A DNA stretch of 40,704 nt from Ignavibacteriota bacterium. GTDB taxonomy: Bacteria; Bacteroidota; Ignavibacteria; UBA10030; SZUA-254. The notes under the pieces were generated by a model, which was given only the letters and a program-made list of their open reading frames with translations, did not search any database and was not told the origin of the DNA. The position numbers and the translations under genes were made by a program. Where the stretch lies: contig JACREZ010000022.1 of the NCBI GenBank assembly GCA_016212665.1, positions 1-40,704 of the forward strand, written 5' to 3'. Numbering within the stretch: position 1 is the stretch's first letter; each line of letters begins with the position of its first letter. Of this stretch, positions 1 to 7,911 are shown piece by piece.

Positions 1-220
1 CGTTCTTTGATTTCATGTAAATATTCTTGTTTTGCTGCATGAGTCACTACCGAATTCCTTGAAATTGTTGGGTTACCTAACTTATGAGGCAACGACTCCA
101 TTTTCAAACCCTTTCGGTTACATTTTTTATGAGTCAACTCGCCGTGTTTTTTGCCTTTGTTTCTTAGAGGAGCTTTTTCTATTTTATCCCGTCCACAATG
201 TAGAATATCAGGGAATGAAT

Positions 221-1855
221 ATGCAAGACGCATCGCTTATAAATAAAATCAGGTACAACGTTCTGTTCGAATCGGCAAGCGAAGAAATTCTTCAGAAGCT
301 TCTCCCGAATCTGAACGAAATGCAGTTCGCCGCCGGTCAGGTCGTGTTTGAAGACGGAAGCGAAGGGGACTCGATGTATTTAATTCTTTCCGGCAGTGTG
401 AAAATCTGCAAGGTCACAAAGATGAACGAAGAAGTTGTGCTTGGTATTTTGCACGCGGGAGATTTCTTCGGCGAGCTGGAAATGCTTGATACGCGCCCGC
501 GTTCTGCCCGTGTCAGCGTAATGAGCGACTCGAAGATTGCCGTACTCAACAGAAAAGATTTTAACGTTCTTCTTGATACGTGTCCCGCCTTTGCATACAA
601 TCTCCTCCGGATGATGAGTCTTCGCCTGCGGACAAGCAATCAATCGTTCCTGTTACAAGGCGAACATTATTCTCAGGAGACGCTTTACCGTCTCGACAAA
701 ATGCACAAACTCATCGAAGCGTCGAAGATTGTCAACTCATCGCTCGATTTACAAAAACTTCTCTCCAACATTCTTCAAACAGCAACCGGCACAACCGCCG
801 CAGACCGCGGAACGCTTTTCATCATTGATGAAATCAAAAAGGAACTCTGGTCGAAAGTGTTGCAGGGAGAATCAACGGTTGAAATTCGTTTGCCCATCGG
901 AAAAGGAATTGCAGGCTTCGTAGCCGCAACCGGCGAGACAATTAACATTCCCGATGCGTACGCCGACTCGCGCTTCAACCCCGAAGTGGATAAAGCGACC
1001 GGCTACCGAACGAAAACAATCTTATGTATGCCGATGAAAAACAAGGATGGAAAAATCATCGGTGTGTTTCAGTTGCTCAACAAAGCGAATGCAACATTCA
1101 GCAAAGAAGATGAGGAGTTCATTGATGCGCTTTCGATTCACGCCTCGATTGCAATTGAAAACGCACAACTTGCACAGCAAATGGTGCAATCCGAACGGCT
1201 CTCGGCAGTCGGGCAAATGGCAAGCACGATTATCCATGATATCAAAAACCCGATGGGAACGTTGCGTGTCTATGCGCAGGTAATCAAGAAAAAATCCATT
1301 GATGATGAAACCAAGAAGATGGCAGACGAAATGATTTCGCAGGTTGACCGATTTGTGAAAATGACACAGGAAATTCTCGATTTCACACGCGGCGTCAGTT
1401 CGATGAACATTCAGGAGTGCGAGTTCTCCGAAGTGATGGATGCGGTTCTCCTCTTCATTGCAAAAGATTTGACAAAGCGAAATGTTCAACTCGTCCAGAA
1501 CACCGAGTTCAAAGGAATGGTACAAGTTGATCAGGACAAATTGATGCGCGTCTTCTATAACATTGCTGGCAACGCCGCAGACGCAATGCCGAACGGTGGA
1601 ACGCTGACGGTCAACACGTTTGAGAAGAACAAACAAATCGCTATCGAGTTTGTTGATACCGGAACCGGAATGCCTGAAGAAGTAAAAGCAAAAATCTTCG
1701 AGCCGTTCATGACATTCGGCAAGAAGCACGGCACCGGGCTCGGCATGGCAATCGTGAAAAAAATTATTGATGACCACCACGGCAAAATTGAAATTGACAG
1801 CGAGATGGGGAAGGGGACAACGATTCGAATTATGTTGCCAACGGATGCTTCTTAA
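221..1855 (+). CDS. Sensor histidine kinase with cNMP-binding and GAF domains
   Basis: Cytoplasmic sensor kinase of about 544 residues. In order it has an N-terminal cyclic-nucleotide-binding (CAP_ED) fold (about residues 15-125, with FFGELEMLDTRPRSARV typical of the phosphate-binding cassette), a GAF domain (about 165-320), a HisKA dimerisation helix with the phospho-acceptor His in IIHDIKNPMG (about residue 339), and a HATPase_c domain with N box NIAGNAADAM, G1 box DTGTGMP and the GTGLGMAIVKKI loop. No membrane segment or receiver domain is visible, and no response regulator lies next to it. The reading frame stays open upstream to 32, but that extension is not domain-like; ATG 221 has AGGG seven bases upstream (ATG 215 is the alternative). 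The family senses small ligands or redox state; the ligand here is unknown. Confidence 0.9.
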   Translation: MQDASLINKIRYNVLFESASEEILQKLLPNLNEMQFAAGQVVFEDGSEGDSMYLILSGSVKICKVTKMNEEVVLGILHAGDFFGELEMLDTRPRSARVSVMSDSKIAVLNRKDFNVLLDTCPAFAYNLLRMMSLRLRTSNQSFLLQGEHYSQETLYRLDKMHKLIEASKIVNSSLDLQKLLSNILQTATGTTAADRGTLFIIDEIKKELWSKVLQGESTVEIRLPIGKGIAGFVAATGETINIPDAYADSRFNPEVDKATGYRTKTILCMPMKNKDGKIIGVFQLLNKANATFSKEDEEFIDALSIHASIAIENAQLAQQMVQSERLSAVGQMASTIIHDIKNPMGTLRVYAQVIKKKSIDDETKKMADEMISQVDRFVKMTQEILDFTRGVSSMNIQECEFSEVMDAVLLFIAKDLTKRNVQLVQNTEFKGMVQVDQDKLMRVFYNIAGNAADAMPNGGTLTVNTFEKNKQIAIEFVDTGTGMPEEVKAKIFEPFMTFGKKHGTGLGMAIVKKIIDDHHGKIEIDSEMGKGTTIRIMLPTDAS

Positions 1856-1860
1856 ACGCA

Positions 1861-2025
1861 GGTAAAAGGTGAAAGATTTTAGGTGATAGGACAATTGTTC
1901 AAGGTATCTTGGACCGAGAGAATAATTATGAACGGTAAATAGTCAATTGTAAATTGTCAATCATCAATCTATAATCCACAATCTTCTTTTTACCTTTCAC
2001 CTATGACCTAACACCTTTTCATAGA
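1861..2025. repeat. Intergenic inverted-repeat element
   Basis: The stretch between the kinase and the macro-domain gene holds an imperfect inverted repeat. The left arm contains AAAAGGTG and AGGTGATAGG; the right arm contains CCTATGACCT and CACCTTTT. The centre is AT-rich (ATTGTAAATTGTCAATC). It resembles non-coding dispersed repeats. It may serve as a terminator for the kinase gene, but there is no clear stem followed by a U-run. Confidence 0.5.
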
Positions 2026-2037
2026 AAGTTTACACAA

Positions 2038-2580
2038 GTGTCAAAACTAAAAATTAATAAAGGATTTCTGGAGATTGTACAGGGGGACATCGCTGAGCAG
2101 GAGACAGAAGTAATCGTCAACGCGGCGAACAATCATTTGTGGATGGGCGCAGGCGTTGCAGGCGCCATCAAACGAAAAGGAGGACAGAAGATTGAACAGG
2201 AGGCAATCATGCAAGGCCCGGTGGAAATCGGGGAAGCGGTTGCAACATCTGCCGGAACCCTGAAAGCGAAATTTGTTTTTCACGCCGCAGTCATGGGACA
2301 AGATCTACACACCGATGCAGAGAAAATCAAAACTACAACACGAAACACTTTGAAACTTGCCGAGGAAAAGAAAATTTCATCGCTCAGTTTTCCTGCGCTT
2401 GGTACCGGCATCGGCGGTTTCGAGATTCACCATTGTGCAAAGCTGATGCTCACCGAAGCCATTGATTTCTTGCAGAAAACAAAGTACGTCACGCTCATTC
2501 GCTTTGTGTTGTTCGATAAAGAAGCGTTCGAAGCGTTCAACGAAGAACTCCATTTGCAGTTTTCGACAAAGCGGAGATAG
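2038..2580 (+). CDS. Macro domain (ADP-ribose-binding/hydrolase) protein
   Basis: A single macro domain of 180 residues starting at GTG 2038. The ADP-ribose-binding signatures are clear: VNAANNHLWMGAGVAGAIK (adenine and distal-ribose loops, with the catalytic-type Asn pair) and the diphosphate loop ALGTGIGGF. Members of this family bind or hydrolyse ADP-ribose, O-acetyl-ADP-ribose or ADP-ribosylated macromolecules; the substrate cannot be told here. The gene is directly followed by the MNT/HEPN pair. Its last codons (AF..ELHLQFSTKR) recur as an orphaned copy at 3435-3485, on the far side of that pair, so the module appears to have been inserted at this gene's 3' end. Confidence 0.88.
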   Translation: MSKLKINKGFLEIVQGDIAEQETEVIVNAANNHLWMGAGVAGAIKRKGGQKIEQEAIMQGPVEIGEAVATSAGTLKAKFVFHAAVMGQDLHTDAEKIKTTTRNTLKLAEEKKISSLSFPALGTGIGGFEIHHCAKLMLTEAIDFLQKTKYVTLIRFVLFDKEAFEAFNEELHLQFSTKRR

Positions 2581-2627
2581 CTTCGGACTCTTGCCAATAG
2601 TAAAGATAAACTGTAAATTATAGTCGC

Positions 2628-2948
2628 ATGAAAATCATATCAAAAGAATTGCTTGAAGAAATCACTCGGAGACTTGTTGAGGAATTTCAGCCGCATAAGA
2701 TTATCCTGTTTGGCTCGCATGCATGGGGAACGCCGAATGATGATAGCGATGTGGATATCTGTGTCATTGTAGAACAAAGCACTGAAGCGCCTGCACGTCG
2801 TGCCTCACGTGCGTATCGTTGTTTGCGAGGAGTACGGGTTTCAAAAGATATTCTCGTAAAAACACGTTCAGAGTTTGACCGGTATTTCTCGGTCCCCGCT
2901 TCTTTAGAGCGCGCTGTTGCCGAAAAAGGAAAGCTGTTGTATGGTTGA
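2628..2948 (+). CDS. MNT-type nucleotidyltransferase (antitoxin of HEPN/MNT module)
   Basis: Minimal nucleotidyltransferase of 106 residues. The DNA polymerase-beta-like signature is visible as ILFGSHAWGTPNDDSDVDICVI (G-S, then the metal-binding D-x-D), followed by a third acidic position around the SKDILV strand. In HEPN/MNT toxin-antitoxin pairs the MNT enzyme neutralises its HEPN partner, in studied cases by AMPylating it. The stop codon overlaps the start of the downstream HEPN gene by eight bases, which indicates translational coupling. This is the first gene of a cassette lying between two copies of the macro-gene 3' end. Confidence 0.85.
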   Translation: MKIISKELLEEITRRLVEEFQPHKIILFGSHAWGTPNDDSDVDICVIVEQSTEAPARRASRAYRCLRGVRVSKDILVKTRSEFDRYFSVPASLERAVAEKGKLLYG

Positions 2949-3360
2949 CGCAAAACAGGAACTTGTTCGAAACTGGTTGACGAAAGCTTCTCACGATCTT
3001 GAAGCCGCACGCACACTTGCTTTATCGGAACACCCGCTCCTCGATGTAGCAATTTATCATTGCCAACAAGCTGCAGAAAAAGCCGTTAAAGGATTTCTCG
3101 TTTTTCACGACCAACCTTTCGAAAAAACTCATGACATCGAAGAATTACTTTCTGTTGCAGGAGAAGTTGATCAACGTATTTTACAGTGGAACGAAGCGGG
3201 AGAGTATCTCACTCCGTATGTCTCATTGTTCCGTTACCCGGGCACTACATTAGAGCCAACTCAGAGAGAATTTGAACTTGCTCTGACAATGGCTGACGAT
3301 CTTTTTCGAGTGATATGTTCGTTTCTGCCTGAAAACGTACACCCACCGGAAAGAGAGTAA
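2941..3360 (+). CDS. HEPN domain protein (putative toxin of HEPN/MNT module)
   Basis: Helical HEPN-family protein of about 139 residues, started at ATG 2941 inside the end of the MNT gene. The conserved core is NWLTKASHDLEAAR...AIYHCQQAAEKAVKGFL followed by a KTHDIEELL helix, which places it in the PF05168-like HEPN group. HEPN partners of MNT proteins are commonly RNases or regulatory substrates of the transferase; a canonical R-x4-6-H catalytic motif is not obvious here, so nuclease activity is uncertain. The orphaned macro-gene end begins about 75 bases after the stop codon. Confidence 0.83.
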   Translation: MVDAKQELVRNWLTKASHDLEAARTLALSEHPLLDVAIYHCQQAAEKAVKGFLVFHDQPFEKTHDIEELLSVAGEVDQRILQWNEAGEYLTPYVSLFRYPGTTLEPTQREFELALTMADDLFRVICSFLPENVHPPERE

Positions 3361-3434
3361 TCGAATCAGTCATAGTGTTTCAAACCTCCAATCCTGTAAA
3401 CCTCAAGACCACATGTTTGTTAAAGCGATACAGT

Positions 3435-3485
3435 GCTTTTGATAAGGAACTGCATTTGCAGTTTTCGACGAAACGGCATAGTTGA
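3435..3485 (+). pseudogene. Orphaned 3' end of a macro-domain gene
   Basis: Read in frame to the stop at 3483-3485 this segment gives AFDKELHLQFSTKRHS, matching AFNEELHLQFSTKRR, the C-terminus of the macro-domain protein at 2533-2580. Across 14 codons 33 of 42 bases are identical, and five of the seven differing codons are synonymous. No start codon or preceding homologous sequence is attached. The rest of 3361-3604 shows no gene. It is best read as the displaced end of the macro gene left behind when the MNT/HEPN cassette was inserted. Confidence 0.75.
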
Positions 3486-3604
3486 TTGATTCGTTCGTAC
3501 TTCCTTTTTGCTTCTCCCTTCATTTTCCCTTACTTTTAACCGTTCGTTTTCTTCGTTTACGGCATAACACTTTTACTTTTACACTTTTAATTTTTCATTG
3601 ATTC

Positions 3605-3937
3605 ATGACTACGATTGTTCTGCTTCTTGTCTCCAACACCTTCATGACGTTTGCATGGTACGGGCATCTCAAATTCAAAGAGGTCGCGCTGTGGAAAGTC
3701 GTGTTGGCAAGCTGGGGAATTGCGTTTCTTGAATACTGCTTCATGGTTCCGGCAAACCGACTCGGGCACGGACAATTTTCGGCTACCCAACTAAAAATCA
3801 TGCAGGAAGTCATTACGCTTGTTGTCTTCGGTGTGTTTGCTGTTTTCTATTTGAAAGAGCAACTGAAGTGGAACTATATTGTTTCATTTGCGTTAATTAT
3901 CGGTGCTGTCTATTTCGCTTTCAAAGAATGGAACTAA
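3605..3937 (+). CDS. DUF486 small membrane protein (DMT-like)
   Basis: A 110-residue integral membrane protein with four hydrophobic segments (about residues 3-20, 28-48, 64-84 and 88-107). The conserved DUF486 pattern is present: FMTFAWYGHLKF near the N-terminus, then WGIAFLEYCFMVPANRLG and QLKIMQEVITLVVF. The family is related to small drug/metabolite-type transporters, but no substrate is established. ATG 3605 opens directly with the first membrane segment. The stop codon overlaps the first possible start (3928) of the downstream TPR gene. Confidence 0.85.
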   Translation: MTTIVLLLVSNTFMTFAWYGHLKFKEVALWKVVLASWGIAFLEYCFMVPANRLGHGQFSATQLKIMQEVITLVVFGVFAVFYLKEQLKWNYIVSFALIIGAVYFAFKEWN

Positions 3938-5541
3938 ATATTTTTAACCACGAAGGTCACAAAGTGAACACGAAGAATATCTTGGTGAACAACTCTGCGT
4001 TCTGTGAGCCTTCTTCGCGCCCTCTGCGTTTATTTTTTTTCTTGTCCTTCGCACTCTCGCTTCTTTTTCCTCAACTCTCTGTAGCAACAGAAAAAACAAT
4101 CCTTGAACGAATCCACACTCTCACGCTTGAAGGATTAAATCTCGCGTATAACTTCGAGCTCGAACAAGCCAACGCGAAGTTTGAAGAAGCATTACGATTG
4201 GAACCGAATCACCCGCGACCGCATGTCAGCAAGGCAACGATTTTGTTCTGGAGATTTTCTCTCGCCAACGATGACCAACTCTATGACGAACTGATTCCCA
4301 TGTTGGAGAATTCTATCGAAGCGGCGGAAGAATATCAAGATGACAATGAAACGGACGCGGATGCGCTCACCTGCCTCGGCACACTCTACGGCTACAAAGC
4401 ATTCGCCCATGCGCGGCACAAAAGTTATCTCAAAGCCGCCTGGGACGGGAAAAAAAGTCTCGATTATTTCACCGATGCCGTTCAGCAAAATCCGAAGGCA
4501 TACGATGCGTATCTCGGACTTGGAACATTTCACTACTTTGCCGCATTCGCTCCGAAAGCGTTGCAATGGGTGATTTCCATTCTCGGTGTAGATGGCGATG
4601 CAAATCTCGGAGTGAAAGAAATCCGCATCGCGCTGGAGAAGGGAATGTTCACCAACGTCGAAGCACAATATTATCTCGCGCAATTTCTTCCGTGGCAAAG
4701 CGGTAACTTTGTCGCAAGCGAATCGCTCCTTGTCAATTTGAACAAACGCTTTCCGAATAATTCGATTATTTCCTTCACACTCGCTATCTGGGAAATGCGG
4801 CGAAACGATGTCACCTCCGCACGCGAACATTTGCAAAACATTGTCGAATCAGACAAGGGGACCGTACCAGGATTAAAACCGCTTTCCCTCTACAAATTAG
4901 CCGAATGTAATTACCGTTTGAACAATTTTCAGAATGCCATTGATGGGTACAAAGCATTCCTTGCCATTTACCACGATGAGAATTATCAGGCGACAGCGCA
5001 TCATCGCATCGGTGTGAGTTACGAGTTGAGCGGAAGGCGTGAACAGGCGCTCAAACATTACCGTGCATCAATCGCCGCTGAACACAGACACGGCGATGAT
5101 AAATATTCATCAAGAAAATCAGAGGCGTTTTTGAAATCGCCCATCACAGTTGCCGACTCAATTCTTCTGACTGCAAAGAATATTTACAAAGCAGGCAACT
5201 ACGGAAAAGCAAAGGAACTGTACAACACACTTGAAACGCTCGCGGGCGTTTCATTAATACATCGCGCAGAAGCGCACATCGGCATCGGTGAATTATTGAT
5301 GGAACAGGAACTCTATGCCGAAGCGCTTTCACACTTCAATAACGTTCTTGCAATGAATGTCGGCAGTGAACTGTGGCTTCTCCCGTGGTCGCACTATCAA
5401 CTCGGTGTGTGTCACTCGAAATTAGGAAACACCGTCGTTGCAAAAAAAGAATTTGAACGCGTGCTGGAGTTCGAAGAAGAATATGATTTCAAAAACTGGC
5501 TCACGTTCAGGACGGAGAGAGAACTGGAAAAGTTGAAATGA
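3928..5541 (+). CDS. Exported TPR-repeat protein
   Basis: Tetratricopeptide-repeat protein of up to 537 residues, probably secreted or periplasmic. A hydrophobic stretch LRLFFFLSFALSLLF followed by SVATEKT looks like a signal peptide. It is followed by many TPR-like helix pairs, for example ANAKFEEALRLEPNHPRPHVS, YFTDAVQQNPKAYDAYLGLG and AEALSHFNNVLAM. The start is uncertain: ATG 3928 overlaps the DUF486 stop, and GTG 3985 would put the signal peptide nearer the N-terminus. The sequence between these points (3944-4030) is a dispersed intergenic repeat, so the real start could lie further in. The stop codon overlaps the next start (ATGA at 5538), so this protein probably works with the DUF5686 outer-membrane protein. 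Confidence 0.8.
   Translation: MELNIFNHEGHKVNTKNILVNNSAFCEPSSRPLRLFFFLSFALSLLFPQLSVATEKTILERIHTLTLEGLNLAYNFELEQANAKFEEALRLEPNHPRPHVSKATILFWRFSLANDDQLYDELIPMLENSIEAAEEYQDDNETDADALTCLGTLYGYKAFAHARHKSYLKAAWDGKKSLDYFTDAVQQNPKAYDAYLGLGTFHYFAAFAPKALQWVISILGVDGDANLGVKEIRIALEKGMFTNVEAQYYLAQFLPWQSGNFVASESLLVNLNKRFPNNSIISFTLAIWEMRRNDVTSAREHLQNIVESDKGTVPGLKPLSLYKLAECNYRLNNFQNAIDGYKAFLAIYHDENYQATAHHRIGVSYELSGRREQALKHYRASIAAEHRHGDDKYSSRKSEAFLKSPITVADSILLTAKNIYKAGNYGKAKELYNTLETLAGVSLIHRAEAHIGIGELLMEQELYAEALSHFNNVLAMNVGSELWLLPWSHYQLGVCHSKLGNTVVAKKEFERVLEFEEEYDFKNWLTFRTERELEKLK
3944..4030. repeat. Dispersed 'ACGCAGAG/GGGCGCGAAG' type repeat
   Basis: Starts with TTAACCACGAAGGTCAC and ends with CTTCGCGCCCTCTGCGTTT. 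The reverse complement of the end matches the GGGCGCGAAG...ACGCAGAG sequence at 29608-29650, so both belong to one repeat family. Here it lies in the DUF486-TPR junction and supplies the apparent N-terminal codons of the TPR protein. Confidence 0.55.
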
Positions 5542-7871
5542 GGGTTTCTGTTTTGAATTTCGTGTTTTGGGCTTTGATATTCAACACAGCGCTTGCACAA
5601 ACACGATTTACGCTTAGCGGAACGGTGATAGATTCTTCGTCACGTAAAGAACTTGCCTCAGTCAATATTCGTGTTGTCGGAACTTCCTTCGGAACGGTGT
5701 CGAACTCGGTCGGGCAATACACGCTTTCTGTTGAGAAGGGAAACAACACACTTGTTTTCAGTTTGATTGGGTATCAGCCGGAAACATTGCGCGTGAACAT
5801 CGTTTCAAATTTTTCTCATCATGTTCGATTGAAAGAATCGCCCGTTCAAATTCCCGAACTTGTTGTTTCGGCAGAAGACCCCGCCATTGAAATCATCCGG
5901 CAAGCGATTGCCAACAAACGGAAGTGGATGAATAAACTCAAATCATACAGGTTTGAAGCATTCACGCGGCAAACGCTTCGGAGCGATACTTCCATCGCAA
6001 GCATAACGGAAGCCTACTCAACAGGTACCATGCTCGGCGGCGATACGCTTCGGGAAGTCATCAAACAAAAACGGCAGACACAAAATATCCCGCTTGATGA
6101 AAACTTTGCGGCGGTGCGCGGCATTGTCAACTTCAATGAAGATGAAATCGGCTTGTTCAGAATGTCGGTGAACAACAAATCATCCGGTTACCGTTTTGTC
6201 GGACCAACCGCACCCGATGCACTGGAGTATTATGACTACAAACTCATCGGCACCTCAGTCGTCAACGGGGTGGAGGTGTATAAAATCAGGATGACGCCGA
6301 CAACGCGCCTCAAACCGTTATTCGATGGCATCATCACCATTGCGGATGAAACGTTCGCGGTGATGGGTGTAGATGTTGTGCCGAACGAAACGTTCAACAT
6401 TCCGTTCATCAAAGATATCGAACTGCGGTATCGTCAGCAGTTTTCTTTGTACGATTCAATGTTCTGGATGCCGAGCGATATTCGCATCACGGGAAGTCTG
6501 AGCGTCAGCATCATCGGCATTACGATGCCGAAGATTGGCATCGAACAAACATCGGCAATTTATGATTATGCTGTGAACGTTCCGGTTCCCGACAGCGTGA
6601 TGAAGAGGCCGCGCCTTGTTGTTGATTCAGCGGCTACAACATTTGACTCGACATTCTGGAAAGAACATGAAATTCTTCCCCTCACGAGCGAAGAGCAAAC
6701 GGCGTATGCTACGCTCGATAGCACACAAACGCTCGAGAAGCAATTTGAACCGAAAGGTCCGCTTGCTTCGCTTGGCGGAGACGGAACCGGTTCTGTCATC
6801 GAACATCTCGATGCGCGGTTCAACCGCGTGGAAGGATTTTTTCTTGGCGGAAAAATTGAGATGGACACTGTGTTGCCCAAAACTTCCCTTCGCGCTTCCG
6901 CGGGCTACGGATTTTCCGACACAACATTCAAATACAATCTCGGCGCAACATATTTTCTGTCAAACAAAAAGCGTCTTGGCATCGGAGCGGATGTCTATCG
7001 CAAGTTGGACAATATTCCCGACGGCGGTTACTATGGCTCGCTTGCAATTTCTCTCATGTCGTTGATTGACAAGAATGATTACTGCGATTATCTTCTCGCT
7101 ACAGGTTGGCGTGCGTTTACAACATTCAACCCGACGAGACAATTTTCACTTCAACTAGGATTGGTGAGTGAGAACCATACTTCGATGTTCAACAATACCG
7201 ACTTCAGTATTTTTTCAAAAAACAAGGTTTTCAGGCAGAATCTATCAATAAATGAAGGAAAATTGCAGAGCATCAATTTTGATTTTCGGTTCGGTCAGGA
7301 GGAAATTCCGTTGGGATTGGTTTCGCGCGACGCGTTTAACTTTTCGGTCGAACACTCTTCGCCATCGTTCACCGGCGGAGATTTTGATTTCACCCGCTAC
7401 CTTGCTTCTCTCGAATGGAGCGTGCAAACATTTGCCACCGACTTATTGTTTCCTCCCAAGTTCAGCATGAAGTTAAGCGCCGGAACTTCTTCCGGCGTGC
7501 TTCCACTTCAACGAATGTTTGTTCTTGATTCACGCGCAAGCGGCTACGCGCCATTTGGCGTTCTTCGCGGCTCGGCTATCAAAGAATTTTCCGGCAACCG
7601 GTTCGTCATGCTTACCATTGAACATAACTTCCGGAGTGTTCCGTTTCTCGCGCTTGATATTCCCTTTCTCTACAGAAACAATATCGAGTTACTTGTTCAC
7701 GGCTCCTTTGCAAAAACGTGGATGAACGAGTTACCAACATTTGACGGCGTGTATTCAGAAGCGGGAATTGGTATCAACAGAATATTCGATATCATTCGTG
7801 CCGATGTAACATATCGCTTCTTCGAGCCAAGCAGATTTTACTTTACTTTGAGCGTGGCGAATTTGTTTTAA
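5538..7871 (+). CDS. Outer-membrane protein, CarboxypepD_reg-like + DUF5686
   Basis: A 777-residue predicted outer-membrane beta-barrel protein. It opens with a signal peptide (VLNFVFWALIFNTALAQ), then a carboxypeptidase-regulatory-like beta-sandwich (about residues 23-105, with GTVIDSSSRKELASVNIRVV and GQYTLSV), then a DUF5686-type region (IEIIRQAIANKRKWMNKLKSYRFEAFTRQ) and a long C-terminal part rich in alternating aromatic/polar strands, ending LSVANLF with a terminal Phe as in barrel proteins. This domain set is typical of Bacteroidota/Chlorobiota. It is coupled to the upstream TPR gene by an ATGA overlap. The function of the family is not established; a role in surface assembly or transport is inferred only from architecture. 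Confidence 0.87.
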   Translation: MRVSVLNFVFWALIFNTALAQTRFTLSGTVIDSSSRKELASVNIRVVGTSFGTVSNSVGQYTLSVEKGNNTLVFSLIGYQPETLRVNIVSNFSHHVRLKESPVQIPELVVSAEDPAIEIIRQAIANKRKWMNKLKSYRFEAFTRQTLRSDTSIASITEAYSTGTMLGGDTLREVIKQKRQTQNIPLDENFAAVRGIVNFNEDEIGLFRMSVNNKSSGYRFVGPTAPDALEYYDYKLIGTSVVNGVEVYKIRMTPTTRLKPLFDGIITIADETFAVMGVDVVPNETFNIPFIKDIELRYRQQFSLYDSMFWMPSDIRITGSLSVSIIGITMPKIGIEQTSAIYDYAVNVPVPDSVMKRPRLVVDSAATTFDSTFWKEHEILPLTSEEQTAYATLDSTQTLEKQFEPKGPLASLGGDGTGSVIEHLDARFNRVEGFFLGGKIEMDTVLPKTSLRASAGYGFSDTTFKYNLGATYFLSNKKRLGIGADVYRKLDNIPDGGYYGSLAISLMSLIDKNDYCDYLLATGWRAFTTFNPTRQFSLQLGLVSENHTSMFNNTDFSIFSKNKVFRQNLSINEGKLQSINFDFRFGQEEIPLGLVSRDAFNFSVEHSSPSFTGGDFDFTRYLASLEWSVQTFATDLLFPPKFSMKLSAGTSSGVLPLQRMFVLDSRASGYAPFGVLRGSAIKEFSGNRFVMLTIEHNFRSVPFLALDIPFLYRNNIELLVHGSFAKTWMNELPTFDGVYSEAGIGINRIFDIIRADVTYRFFEPSRFYFTLSVANLF

Positions 7872-7911
7872 CCCGCTCTCCTGCATCAGAACAGATTCAC
7901 TCAACACTATT

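Noticed and set aside
32-220. Extended N-terminus of the histidine kinase as a membrane-anchored sensor
   Set aside because: The extra residues have no convincing transmembrane helix, and a ribosome-binding site lies just before ATG 221.
1022-1894. Long open frame of 290 residues on the minus strand inside the histidine kinase
   Set aside because: It is the antisense shadow of a gene with clear kinase domains, has no family motifs, and a Cys/His/Arg-rich composition typical of shadow frames.
4192-4836. Open frame of 214 residues on the minus strand inside the TPR gene
   Set aside because: Antisense to a clear repeat protein; composition and lack of motifs indicate a shadow.
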